Source: Pseudomonadota bacterium (GTDB lineage: Bacteria; Pseudomonadota; Alphaproteobacteria; Rhizobiales; Hyphomicrobiaceae). Taken from it: 5,534 nt of DNA. The notes under the pieces were generated by a model. It did no database searches and had not been told where the DNA came from. It saw only the letters and a list, made by a program, of their open reading frames with translations. Of the stretch, positions 1 through 5,534 are shown in pieces (positions within the stretch are counted from its first letter, which is position 1; each line of letters begins with the position of its first letter). The position numbers and the translations under genes were made by a program. Location: contig JAEYYQ010000204.1 of NCBI GenBank assembly GCA_023428365.1, positions 1-5,534 on the forward strand, in the 5' to 3' direction.

Positions 1-1205
1 TTCGCCAAGTGAGCGTATCGGCTCGTTGTCGTCGGCGATGCATGGCCCAGCAGCGCGCCAATCATCGGCAATGATGCGCCGCCGCTGACGGCAACCGACG
101 CGAACGAGTGACGAAGGTCATGAATGCGCAGGTCGGGTAGTCCGGCCATTCGCCGGATGCCCCGCCACGGTCGGTTGAGGTCCGCCTTCGGCTGCTCCGG
201 GTCCGAGGAGCGAATGACGTAGACGCTGTTTGTGCGCGGCAGGCTAGCGAGGATTTCGAGAGCCGGTGCGGGCAGGAAAATGTGCCGCTTTCCCGTTTTG
301 CTGAATATCGTCAGCAGGCCTCGATGCGTGTCGACATCCTCCCACTTCGCATGGAGGACTTCCCGAAGACGCGCGCCTGTGAAGATCAGAAGCCGGAGGG
401 CTGCTGCCGTCCATTGGTCGATGACCGTAGGGGCAATATTCGTCGGAACGTGCTTGAGCTTCTTTCCTTCCCGCGCCGGGGGCTCATAAGGAATGCCCGA
501 CGTTTCAGCTACGCGGATCGCGTTGCCCAGCCGCGCCAGTTCCTCAGGCGTCAGGAACCGTTCGCGCTTGACCTCCTTGAACGCCTTGATGCCGCGCGCC
601 GGATTGGTTCCTTCCTCAACGTGGCCCGCAAGGTCGGCCGCCTTGTAGATGCTGCCCACGAATTCGAGAGCGCGGTTCGCGACGGTCGGGCTGCTCTTGC
701 CTATCTTGGTGTGCAGCCGCTTGATCTCGTCCCGGGCTATGACGTCAAGCTGCCGCGAGCCGATTGCAGGACCGACGTGCCTTTTCAGAAGCGACCGATA
801 GTTGCGGATGCTCCCCGGCCGCAGGATTGCCTGTTCGGGATGCTTCCCGGCCAGTTCGGCCATCGCGTCGAGATGCTCCGCCGCGAACTTGGAGAACGCC
901 GGCACGGTCTTTGACTTCGCCTTGGCCGAAGCCGGATCGCTTCCGAGCCGGACTTCCGCCAGCAAAGTCTTCGCCCGGTCCCGCGCCTTCTCCGGCGTCA
1001 TGTCGGCGGCGTCGCCGATCTTCATCCGGCGCTTGGCAATATTCCTGCCGCCTGCGCCGGGCCGATACTCGATAAACCAGCTTGCCGCGCCGGTCGGCTC
1101 GACCTTGAGGCCGAAGCCCGCGAGGTCGGTGTCGAACCAAAAGACCCGTTTACCTGTCGGCTTGATCGCGGCGAGCGTCTGCCGATTGAGCTTCCCTGAT
1201 GGCAT
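1..1205 (-). CDS. Tyrosine recombinase (phage-type integrase of a mobile element), C-terminus cut by window edge
   Basis: Site-specific DNA recombinase that would integrate and excise the element to its left. 401 codons are visible and the frame is still open at base 1. The N-terminus (residues about 5-60, with the segment FDTDLAGFGLKV) resembles the DUF4102-like arm-binding domain of tRNA-targeting integrases. A SAM-like core-binding domain spans roughly residues 100-190. The catalytic domain has the full set: Arg279 (GARLREVL), Lys303 (FSKTGKRH), His362 and Arg365 (HDLRHSF), His388 (LLGHAS) and the nucleophile Tyr397 (SRYAHL), with the usual nine-residue His-Tyr spacing. Only a short tail is probably missing. 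The start is the ATG at 1203-1205, preceded by a purine-rich AAGGGAGACGGAG ribosome site. The gene points away from the tRNA fragment at 1375-1420, so its 5' end lies next to the attachment site. The enzyme appears intact and probably active; family membership is near certain, the exact subfamily is not. Confidence 0.95.
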   Translation of the reverse strand, partial: MPSGKLNRQTLAAIKPTGKRVFWFDTDLAGFGLKVEPTGAASWFIEYRPGAGGRNIAKRRMKIGDAADMTPEKARDRAKTLLAEVRLGSDPASAKAKSKTVPAFSKFAAEHLDAMAELAGKHPEQAILRPGSIRNYRSLLKRHVGPAIGSRQLDVIARDEIKRLHTKIGKSSPTVANRALEFVGSIYKAADLAGHVEEGTNPARGIKAFKEVKRERFLTPEELARLGNAIRVAETSGIPYEPPAREGKKLKHVPTNIAPTVIDQWTAAALRLLIFTGARLREVLHAKWEDVDTHRGLLTIFSKTGKRHIFLPAPALEILASLPRTNSVYVIRSSDPEQPKADLNRPWRGIRRMAGLPDLRIHDLRHSFASVAVSGGASLPMIGALLGHASPTTTSRYAHLA

Positions 1206-1228
1206 CTCCGTCTCCCTTGCTTCCGCCG

Positions 1229-1258
1229 ATAGCCACCAATAGCCACCGAATAGCCACG
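1229..1258. repeat. Three tandem copies of ATAGCCACC upstream of the integrase
   Basis: ATAGCCACC occurs at 1229-1237 and 1239-1247, and ATAGCCACG at 1250-1258. Copies start 10 and 11 bp apart, about one helical turn, so a protein could bind them all on the same DNA face. They lie 24-53 bp upstream of the integrase ATG, in its leader or promoter. Arm-type integrase sites, excisionase-type sites or an autoregulatory operator are the natural candidates; which one is inference. Confidence 0.7.
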
Positions 1259-1270
1259 CCTTCGGATATA

Positions 1271-1355
1271 ACGTGGAAAGAACATAAGCCGAGATATACG
1301 AAAAATGCCCTAAATCAAAGGGATATGGAACGTTCCGGCAAGACGTGGAAACATA
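1271..1355. repeat. Gapped direct repeat pair ACGTGGAA...ACATA near the attachment site
   Basis: The first copy, at 1271-1286, reads ACGTGGAA-AGA-ACATA. The second, at 1343-1355, reads ACGTGGAA-ACATA without the three middle bases. Thirteen bases are shared, with starts 72 bp apart. Between integrase and tRNA scar, such repeats are plausible arm-type binding sites, but chance similarity of short AT-richer sequence cannot be excluded. Confidence 0.4.
1327..1336. promoter_or_regulatory. Perfect palindrome GGAACGTTCC, possible operator
   Basis: A perfect 10-bp palindrome sits 38 bp before the tRNA fragment, in the integrase upstream region. It could be a dimeric repressor or recombination accessory site. 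A looser inverted repeat (CCCT 1308-1311, AGGG 1319-1322) lies just beside it. No clear -35/-10 pair could be fixed; AT-rich stretches near 1294-1300 and 1265-1272 (minus strand TATATC, TTATAT) are the only weak -10 candidates for the integrase. Confidence 0.3.
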
Positions 1356-1374
1356 GGAAATGGCCCTGAATAAA

Positions 1375-1420
1375 GCTCATAACCTGAAGGTCGTAGGTTC
1401 AAATCCTACTCCCGCAACCA
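1375..1420 (+). other. Attachment site: 3' fragment of an initiator tRNA-Met (CAT) gene
   Basis: The segment matches the 3' part of an initiator tRNA-Met: anticodon loop CTCATAA (anticodon CAT), 3' anticodon strand CCTGA, AAGGTC variable region, T-arm GTAGG-TTCAAAT-CCTAC closing as a perfect stem, then TCCCGCA, discriminator A and CCA at 1418-1420. The 5' anticodon strand should read TCAGG, but the sequence is TAAAG. No D-arm or 5' acceptor strand is present upstream, so this is not a functional tRNA. Phage-type integrases commonly cross over in the anticodon loop of tRNA genes, and integration leaves a full tRNA at one end and such a 3' copy at the other. The nearby integrase supports this. 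The full tRNA-Met should lie on the + strand left of the window, at the far end of the element. The alternative, a decayed tRNA pseudogene with no element, is less likely. Confidence 0.85.
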
Positions 1421-1686
1421 ACGGTGTCATACTTGAGTTCGGCGTCTGTTCTACGGCGCCTACAAAACAACCAAACTTCTAACGCTTCAATCTTTTGCGA
1501 TACCCTTGCGGGCGTCGGATGGGCGATTAAGCGCGTCCGCTAACCATCGAGATTGTGGCACCCCCACCAGGTTGCACGCATCCGCTGCCACGGATATCAT
1601 GCAAAGAGCTGGTCATTTATTGTCCAGGACAGAGGCTGGTTTCCCTTCGGCGCACACCTCCGGGCGGTCAGAAGTTGGGGGTGCGG
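1421..1686. other. Gene-free stretch between the tRNA scar and the small acidic ORF
   Basis: No convincing gene is seen. The stretch should be the original DNA downstream of the host tRNA-Met. GGCG (1441-1444) and the nearby GGCGCC (1455-1460) could form a weak hairpin, but no T-run follows. A short inverted repeat, ATCCG (1580-1584) and CGGAT (1591-1595), lies about 90 bp before the next gene. No clear promoter for that gene could be fixed. Confidence 0.4.
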
Positions 1687-1902
1687 ATGTCTGAACATGA
1701 ATATGATCCCGAGGGCGTAGATCTCAGCGATCTTCGCGTCGGTAGCATTTTCCGGAGCGCCGTGGGCTTGTGGAGCGTCCTCGATAAGGACGAAGACGGC
1801 GTCACCGCCATTCGGATCGATGACGAGAAGGCCACCGCCGCCTACATCTTCGATGAGTTCGATCTCGAAGGGTGCGATCTCGTGGTCGCCAACCCGCATT
1901 GA
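1687..1902 (+). CDS. Small acidic hypothetical protein, 71 aa
   Basis: I do not recognise this family. The 71-residue product is strongly acidic, rich in Asp and Glu (for example EHEYDPEGVDLSDL near the start and DEFDLEGCDL near residues 56-65). It has no signal peptide or membrane segment and one cysteine. The hydrophobic/acidic alternation (VGSIFRSAVGLWSVLDKDEDG, read from about residue 18) suggests a small soluble beta-rich domain. The ATG at 1687 follows a G-rich TTGGGGGTG that can serve as ribosome site. The frame is open upstream to an ATG at 1555, but that extra segment (Pro-rich, then Cys-rich) looks non-coding. It is the first gene on the host side of the tRNA scar and converges on the binding-protein gene. 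Coding status rests on composition, a ribosome site and a clean stop. Confidence 0.6.
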   Translation: MSEHEYDPEGVDLSDLRVGSIFRSAVGLWSVLDKDEDGVTAIRIDDEKATAAYIFDEFDLEGCDLVVANPH

Positions 1903-1912
1903 CGAGATAGCA

Positions 1913-1933
1913 GGTCAGGCTATCAACCTGACC
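1913..1933. terminator. Hairpin between convergent genes, probable bidirectional terminator
   Basis: GGTCAGG (1913-1919) and CCTGACC (1927-1933) form a perfect 7-bp stem with a 7-base loop CTATCAA. It sits in the 67-bp gap between the stops of the small ORF (+) and the binding-protein gene (-), where a shared terminator is expected. An outer CGAGA (1903-1907) / TCTCG (1940-1944) can add to the structure. There is no good T-run on either side, so strength is uncertain. Confidence 0.55.
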
Positions 1934-1969
1934 CGCCCTTCTCGGTCTGTTCAGTGCGCGGTTTCGACC

Positions 1970-2698
1970 TCAACCGGGAGGCGCAACCGACAATCCATAC
2001 TGCACGTTGTGCCGTTCAATCAGCTTGGCGACGAGCCCCGATGCCTTAGCGCTTTCCACGAAGTCGCGCAGAAACGCGGCGCCGATCTTGTTCTGCGGCG
2101 CCGTGCCGACGGACTGCTGCACAGCCATGAATTTTCCGTCGAGAATCCGCGAGCCCGGCAGCAACTTGGCATCTGACGTGAGACGTGGCCTCAGACCAGC
2201 CAGCGCATCGAGTTTATCGGTAACGAACTGCTCGTAGGAACTGTCGAGCGTTCCGGAACGCACCAGTTCAGCCTTCTGGATGTTGCGGTCCAGCCAGAGG
2301 CCATAAGCAGCGCGTCCCGTGACTGCGATCCGGACGCCGGGCTGGTCGACGTCAGCCAATGTCTTCAGCGGCGAACCGGCCGGAACGAGATACGTCGCCT
2401 CGATCTCGCAATAGGCAGGGCTGAACGTAATCACTTCGGCGCGCTGCGGTTCCGCTCCAATGAGGCCGATATCCCAGATATTCTGTCCGGCGGCGTCGGC
2501 CAATTCGCCCGGTGTGGCGAACGGCACATACTTAACGGGAACGCCGATCTGCCGTGCGATTTCGGCCGCCAGGTCGGGAGCGACGCCCACCGGATCACCT
2601 GCGGCTGTCTTGTCCGTGACAAGAAGGAAATTGGACAGATTGATCGCCGCGCGCAGGACGCCGGTCGGTGCCAGTTCTGAAACGATGTTGGATGACAT
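1970..2698 (-). CDS. ABC-transporter substrate-binding-like protein (SBP_bac_3 family), no signal peptide
   Basis: The 242-aa protein has the fold signature of family 3 solute-binding proteins, which bind amino acids and similar small acids. Visible motifs are the opening strand GVLRAAIN (13-20), the helix region GVAPDLAAEIARQIGVPV (38-55), the lobe-crossing block WDIGLIGAEPQRAEVITFSPAY (75-96), and the second lobe with LADVDQPGVRIAVTG and a late KLDALAGLRP. Unusually it starts MSSNIVSELAPTG with no signal peptide. The upstream frame meets a stop with no other start codon, so none has been missed. From memory, close relatives in Bradyrhizobium and allies also begin this way, which suggests a family trait rather than truncation. 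No permease or ATPase gene is adjacent, so it is an orphan here. A cytoplasmic sensor or enzyme-like role, or export by another route, remain possible. The ribosome site is weak (GGA before ATG). Ligand unknown. Confidence 0.85.
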   Translation of the reverse strand: MSSNIVSELAPTGVLRAAINLSNFLLVTDKTAAGDPVGVAPDLAAEIARQIGVPVKYVPFATPGELADAAGQNIWDIGLIGAEPQRAEVITFSPAYCEIEATYLVPAGSPLKTLADVDQPGVRIAVTGRAAYGLWLDRNIQKAELVRSGTLDSSYEQFVTDKLDALAGLRPRLTSDAKLLPGSRILDGKFMAVQQSVGTAPQNKIGAAFLRDFVESAKASGLVAKLIERHNVQYGLSVAPPG

Positions 2699-2718
2699 TG
2701 TACTATCCGGGCTAGATT

Positions 2719-2776
2719 TTCGGATGGGCGACCGATTGAGATCGCGGCAGATCGGATCCCAACCCTACCGTCCGAA
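2719..2776. repeat. Nested inverted repeats in the divergent intergenic region
   Basis: TTCGGATGG (2719-2727) can pair with CCGTCCGAA (2768-2776) over 9 positions with one G-T wobble. Inside, CCGAT (2732-2736) pairs with ATCGG (2751-2755). A separate pair, AATCGCTC (2789-2796) and GAGCGGTT (2821-2828), forms 8 positions with one wobble. These could be RNA structure in a leader of either divergent gene, or DNA-binding sites. I could not match them to a known riboswitch. Confidence 0.35.
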
Positions 2777-2826
2777 GCCGGCAGCATCAATCGCTCTCCG
2801 CGTGAGCTGTTTCCCGGTTTGAGCGG

Positions 2827-2855
2827 TTGACGAGCGCGTGACGCATACCTAGATG
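2827..2855 (+). promoter_or_regulatory. Possible sigma-70-type promoter for the TerC-family gene
   Basis: TTGACG at 2827-2832 is a near-perfect -35 box. It is followed after exactly 17 bp by TAGATG (2850-2855), a poor -10 box (3 of 6). The start would fall about 45 bp before the TerC ATG. Good -35 and spacing, weak -10, so tentative. Confidence 0.35.
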
Positions 2856-2884
2856 CCCGTCCACGCCAGTTCGCGTTCCAATAT

Positions 2885-2894
2885 CGTCCGGACG
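2885..2894. promoter_or_regulatory. Perfect palindrome CGTCCGGACG just before the TerC-family start
   Basis: A 10-bp perfect palindrome ends 14 bases before the ATG at 2909. It occupies the place where a Shine-Dalgarno sequence should be, and no good one is seen there. It may be an operator overlapping the early transcribed region, or a chance GC-rich palindrome. Confidence 0.3.
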
Positions 2895-2908
2895 GATACA
2901 TTCATCAC

Positions 2909-3649
2909 ATGGATGCCCTGCTCCAACTCGCGGCCGAACCTGCAACGTGGGCCGCTCTGGCGACCTTGATTGCAATGGAGGTCGTCCTCGGAATCGACAA
3001 CCTGATCTTCATCGCAATTCTGACCAACAGATTGCCGGAAGATCAAAGACCATTGGGACGGCGAATCGGTATTTCTTTGGCACTGATCCTGCGCCTCCTG
3101 CTTCTCGGGACGGTGGCCTTCATCGTTGCCCTGACGGCGCCTGTGATGACCGTCTTCGGACAGTCCTTCTCCTGGCGCGATATCATCCTCGTTGCCGGCG
3201 GTCTGTTCCTGGTCTGGAAGGCCACGCGGGAGATCCATCACCGTGTCGATCCCGACTCCGAAAGCGACACTTCAGGCGGCGGAGAGGCGGTGCTCGGTTT
3301 CGGCTCCGCCATCGCACAGATCGCCATGCTGGATCTCGTTTTCTCGATCGACAGCATCATCACCGCCGTCGGCATGACGCAGCACATCCCGATCATGGTC
3401 GTTGCCGTCGTGGTCGCGGTGTTCGTGATGCTGGTGGCCGCGACGCCGCTGTCGAACTTCATCAACGCCAACCCGACGATCGTGATGCTCGCGCTCGGCT
3501 TCCTGCTGATGATCGGCATGGTGCTGATCGCGGAAGGTTTCGGCGTGCATGTTCCCAAGGGTTACATCTACGCGGCCATGGCCTTCTCGGCCCTCGTCGA
3601 AGCCTTGAACATGCTGGCGCGCCGCGCGAGGGTGAGACATCGCAACTAA
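2909..3649 (+). CDS. TerC family integral membrane protein, YgdQ-like (246 aa)
   Basis: Inner-membrane protein of the TerC family; characterised members elsewhere are linked to manganese export or tellurite resistance, but no substrate can be read from this sequence. It aligns by eye along its length with E. coli YgdQ. The family signatures are EVVLGIDN (24-31) and [15 protein letters not shown] (141-155), each with the intramembrane Asp thought to bind metal (Asp30, Asp148). The segment around 90-109 (RDIILVAGG then WKATREIH) and the late [14 protein letters not shown] (214-227) also match. About seven hydrophobic segments are visible. A hydrophilic, acidic loop ([13 protein letters not shown], 114-126) splits the two halves, and the C-terminus is basic (RRARVRHRN). 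The length is normal. The start gives the expected short N-terminus, though the ribosome site is poor. It is divergent from the binding-protein gene and its stop overlaps that of nagA, so it is probably transcribed alone. Confidence 0.92.
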   Translation: MDALLQLAAEPATWAALATLIAMEVVLGIDNLIFIAILTNRLPEDQRPLGRRIGISLALILRLLLLGTVAFIVALTAPVMTVFGQSFSWRDIILVAGGLFLVWKATREIHHRVDPDSESDTSGGGEAVLGFGSAIAQIAMLDLVFSIDSIITAVGMTQHIPIMVVAVVVAVFVMLVAATPLSNFINANPTIVMLALGFLLMIGMVLIAEGFGVHVPKGYIYAAMAFSALVEALNMLARRARVRHRN

Positions 3650-4827
3650 TCGGCCGTGTGAATCTCAACTCCGGCGCGCCACGTCGCGATGACCGCCAGT
3701 TCCGGCGTCATCGCCACCAGGTCGGCGCGGGCGCCAGTCTTCAGTGATCCCAATTCGTCCTCCAGACCGAGGAACCGCGCGGGCGTTGCCGACGCTGCGC
3801 GCAAGGCATCCTCTAGCGGAATGCTCGCCAGCTTGACGGTATTGCGTACTGCCGTTGCCATATCGAGATGGGCCCCCGCCAGCGTTCCGTTCTCTGCCGT
3901 AAGCCGGCCGTTCGTCAGCGTTATCTCCCGGCCCATCAGGGCGAAGTGATCGATCGCTCCGCCAACCGTCGGCATCGCGTCCGTTACCAGAGCAATGCCG
4001 TCACTCCCCTTCGCGGCAAACGCCGCACGGATAGAGACTGGGTCAACATGGACGTTATCCGCGATCAGGCCCGCGATGAGTCGTGACTCTGCCAGCGCCG
4101 TTCCCACGATGCCGGGCGCGCGGCCAGCCAGCGGCGGCATTGCGTTGAACAGATGCGTCACGCCTGAGAGCCCCTGCTCTATCGCCTGAAGCATTGTCTC
4201 GGCGGAAGCCTCACTGTGACCGGCCGACACCCGCAATCCCATGGCATTCAGGCGGCGGATGAACCCATCGGGTACACATTCGGGAGCGAGCGTGATGAGC
4301 GACCGGCCCGGATGCGCGAGCTCCGCCAGCCATTCGAGATCATCGGGCTCGGCGCGGACAATTCGGTCGGGGCGGTGAATACCCGGACGCGCCGGACTAA
4401 GGAAAGGCCCCTCGAGATGCACGCCGAGCACGCCATCCTGGCCCGCAATTAAGCGCGCTGCGGCAATGGCAGCTATGGTCCGGTCCCGCGTGTCGGTGAT
4501 CAGAGTCGGCAAACAAGATGTTGTGCCATAGCGGGCGTGGGCACGAGCGATCGCCTGCATCGCTTCCACCGTCGGATGATCGTTCAAAAGAACGCTGCCT
4601 CCGCCGTTGACCTGCAGGTCGATAAATCCGGGTGCAATGAGTGATCCGGCAGGCAAGCGCCGTTGCGATGCGTCGTGCGGAATCTCACCCCAGGCCGCGA
4701 TTCCGTGAATGCGTCCCCGCGCGATCAGAACAGCCGATTGCCTGTGCCAAGACCTGCCGTCGAAAACGTGATCCGCTGCAATTGCACACAGATTGCTCTC
4801 GCGCGTTGTATCTTGGTTCAAGGTCAT
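3646..4827 (-). CDS. nagA: N-acetylglucosamine-6-phosphate deacetylase
   Basis: Cytoplasmic amidohydrolase that converts GlcNAc-6-phosphate to glucosamine-6-phosphate plus acetate, the committed step of amino-sugar catabolism. From the ATG at 4825-4827 it is 393 aa, the usual NagA length. NagA hallmarks are present: [10 protein letters not shown] (66-75, with Gln/Asn in place of the HxH of other amidohydrolases), HLEGPFL (137-143; Glu139 metal ligand), SAGHSEA (201-207; His204), [10 protein letters not shown] (224-233; His225), the DNVH segment (257-260; the family more often has DGxH) and LVTDAM (280-285; catalytic Asp283). The frame stays open far upstream to about 5487, but that part is antisense to the kinase gene and has no NagA similarity; ATG 4827 is the only sensible start just before the first beta strand. 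Its ribosome site is weak. It diverges from the kinase gene, which makes its likely substrate, and its TAG overlaps the TerC-family stop. Confidence 0.95.
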   Translation of the reverse strand: MTLNQDTTRESNLCAIAADHVFDGRSWHRQSAVLIARGRIHGIAAWGEIPHDASQRRLPAGSLIAPGFIDLQVNGGGSVLLNDHPTVEAMQAIARAHARYGTTSCLPTLITDTRDRTIAAIAAARLIAGQDGVLGVHLEGPFLSPARPGIHRPDRIVRAEPDDLEWLAELAHPGRSLITLAPECVPDGFIRRLNAMGLRVSAGHSEASAETMLQAIEQGLSGVTHLFNAMPPLAGRAPGIVGTALAESRLIAGLIADNVHVDPVSIRAAFAAKGSDGIALVTDAMPTVGGAIDHFALMGREITLTNGRLTAENGTLAGAHLDMATAVRNTVKLASIPLEDALRAASATPARFLGLEDELGSLKTGARADLVAMTPELAVIATWRAGVEIHTAD

Positions 4828-4872
4828 ACCGTTAGATAAGTTCGTTGTTGCGTCGCCGGATAACTCACATCC
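4828..4872. promoter_or_regulatory. 45-bp divergent intergenic region between nagA and the kinase gene
   Basis: The only non-coding space between two divergent amino-sugar genes. GTTAGATAA (4831-4839) and GGATAAC (4858-4864) form a loose inverted repeat that might hold a shared operator. The gap is too short for two separate full promoters, so promoter elements probably overlap the coding ends. No definite -35/-10 pair or known operator was recognised. Confidence 0.35.
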
Positions 4873-5534
4873 ATGCTCAAAGGATCGGCGGATCGGATTA
4901 TTGGTCCATTGTACATCGGCGTCGATGGCGGCGGCACTGGCTGTCGTGCGCGCATCGAGACCGCTGATGGGCGCGTCCTTGGACGCGGCAGCGCTGGCCC
5001 CGCCACTTTGCGGCTCGGAACCGATCGCTCGCTGGACGCTATCGAGACGGCGTGCCGCGCTGCAATTGATGATGCCCAACTTCCGTTCGACTCTCTCGGA
5101 CAGATGGATGCCGCAATCGGACTGGCCGGTCTGGGTCGGAGAGGCGCGCTTCAGGATCTCCAGGCCTGGAAGCATCCCTTCCGCTCCTTGAAATACCTCG
5201 GCGACGCCATGATTGCCTGTCTTGGCGCGCATGGCGGTCGGGATGGCGGCATCGTTATCGTCGGCACGGGTAGCGTCGCCCTTGCGGTGCTGGGAGACCG
5301 CGAAATTCGTATCGGCGGTTATGGGTTTCCCATATCGGATGAAGCCAGCGGCGCCGATCTCGGCCTCAATGCCCTCCGCGTGGCGCTTCAAGCCTACGAT
5401 GGTCGGAGAACCGCAACAGCCTTCACGCGCGACGTTCTCAGCCGCTTTGGCCACGATCCCGTGGACGTCGTGGCCTGGGCCGATCACGCCAGCGCAACCG
5501 ACTATGCCACCCTGGCGCCGCTCGTCATCAAACA
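4873..5534 (+). CDS. BadF/BadG/BcrA/BcrD-type ATPase, probable N-acetylglucosamine kinase, C-terminus cut by window edge
   Basis: Sugar kinase of the ASKHA fold that would phosphorylate cytoplasmic GlcNAc to GlcNAc-6-phosphate, the substrate of NagA next door. 220 codons are visible and the frame is open at the window end; relatives are about 290-320 aa, so roughly a quarter to a third is missing. The phosphate-1 loop is YIGVDGGGTGCRAR (14-27). IGLAGLGRRGA (82-92) follows, then a GDAMIACLGA block (110-119) whose Asp111 fits the catalytic base. The phosphate-2 loop is IVIVGTGSVAL (127-137), then the diagnostic GGYGFPISDEASGADLG (148-164), close to the GGWGFxxGDEGSG motif of GlcNAc/glucosamine kinases. 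The ATG at 4873 is the first start before the beta strand; it adds a 13-residue lead and has a weak ribosome site. Specificity for GlcNAc rather than glucosamine or another hexosamine is inferred mainly from the nagA neighbour. Confidence 0.88.
   Translation, partial: MLKGSADRIIGPLYIGVDGGGTGCRARIETADGRVLGRGSAGPATLRLGTDRSLDAIETACRAAIDDAQLPFDSLGQMDAAIGLAGLGRRGALQDLQAWKHPFRSLKYLGDAMIACLGAHGGRDGGIVIVGTGSVALAVLGDREIRIGGYGFPISDEASGADLGLNALRVALQAYDGRRTATAFTRDVLSRFGHDPVDVVAWADHASATDYATLAPLVIK

Noticed and set aside
282..914. 210-aa open frame on the + strand
   Set aside because: It lies opposite the integrase, whose domains and catalytic residues are clear; the + frame has Arg-rich, low-complexity composition typical of antisense reading of GC-rich genes.
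1229..1258. CRISPR array
   Set aside because: The repeats are only 9 bp with 1-2 bp between them; no spacers and no cas genes.
1375..1420. Complete functional tRNA-Met
   Set aside because: The 5' acceptor strand, D-arm and 5' anticodon strand are missing, so no cloverleaf can form.
2431..2901. Minus-strand 156-aa frame covering the divergent intergenic region
   Set aside because: It overlaps the N-terminal half of the binding-protein gene in another frame and has no recognisable domain.
2699..2908. yybP-ykoY manganese riboswitch before the TerC-family gene
   Set aside because: I looked for its conserved internal-loop motifs by eye and did not find them; a covariance search would decide.
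2947..3747. 266-aa open frame on the + strand
   Set aside because: Overlaps the TerC-family gene in another frame, is Arg/His-rich with no membrane segments, and crosses into nagA; a frame shadow.
4828..5487. N-terminal extension of the nagA frame to a 613-aa protein
   Set aside because: It is antisense to the well-supported kinase gene, shows no NagA similarity, and NagA has its normal length from the ATG at 4827.

Overview
The window looks like a piece of an alphaproteobacterial chromosome, most likely Hyphomicrobiales (Rhizobiales). The DNA is GC-rich. The tRNA remnant resembles initiator tRNA-Met of that group, and the leaderless amino-acid-type binding protein resembles a family I know from Bradyrhizobium and Bosea relatives. 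This placement is inference; no species is claimed.

Left part (1-1420): the end of an integrated mobile element. A tyrosine recombinase with all its catalytic residues reads leftward off the window edge. Its upstream region (1206-1374) holds three tandem copies of a 9-bp motif at helical spacing, a gapped 13-base direct repeat and a perfect 10-bp palindrome. It then runs into a 46-bp fragment of the 3' half of an initiator tRNA-Met gene (anticodon CAT through CCA) whose 5' half is absent. This is the expected scar of integration into the anticodon loop of a tRNA gene. The element should extend left of the window, with the reconstituted full tRNA at its far end.

Middle (1421-2908): host-side DNA. 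It holds a small acidic protein of unknown function (1687-1902, +), a hairpin between convergent genes (1913-1933), and a periplasmic-binding-protein-like gene without signal peptide (1970-2698, -). A 210-bp divergent intergenic region follows, with inverted repeats and a possible promoter.

Right part (2909-5534): a YgdQ-type TerC family membrane protein (+) whose stop codon overlaps that of nagA (-). NagA is N-acetylglucosamine-6-phosphate deacetylase. Only 45 bp separate its start from a divergent BadF/BadG-type kinase (+, cut by the window end), probably N-acetylglucosamine kinase. Kinase and deacetylase would act in sequence: GlcNAc to GlcNAc-6-P to glucosamine-6-P, the core of amino-sugar (chitin or peptidoglycan) catabolism.

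I see no convincing new multi-gene system. The most informative signals are the tRNA-Met attachment scar with its repeat-rich recombination region, and the structured TerC/binding-protein intergenic region. Three genes matter most here: the integrase and the kinase, which both run off the window, and nagA, whose start has to be cut back from a much longer open frame.
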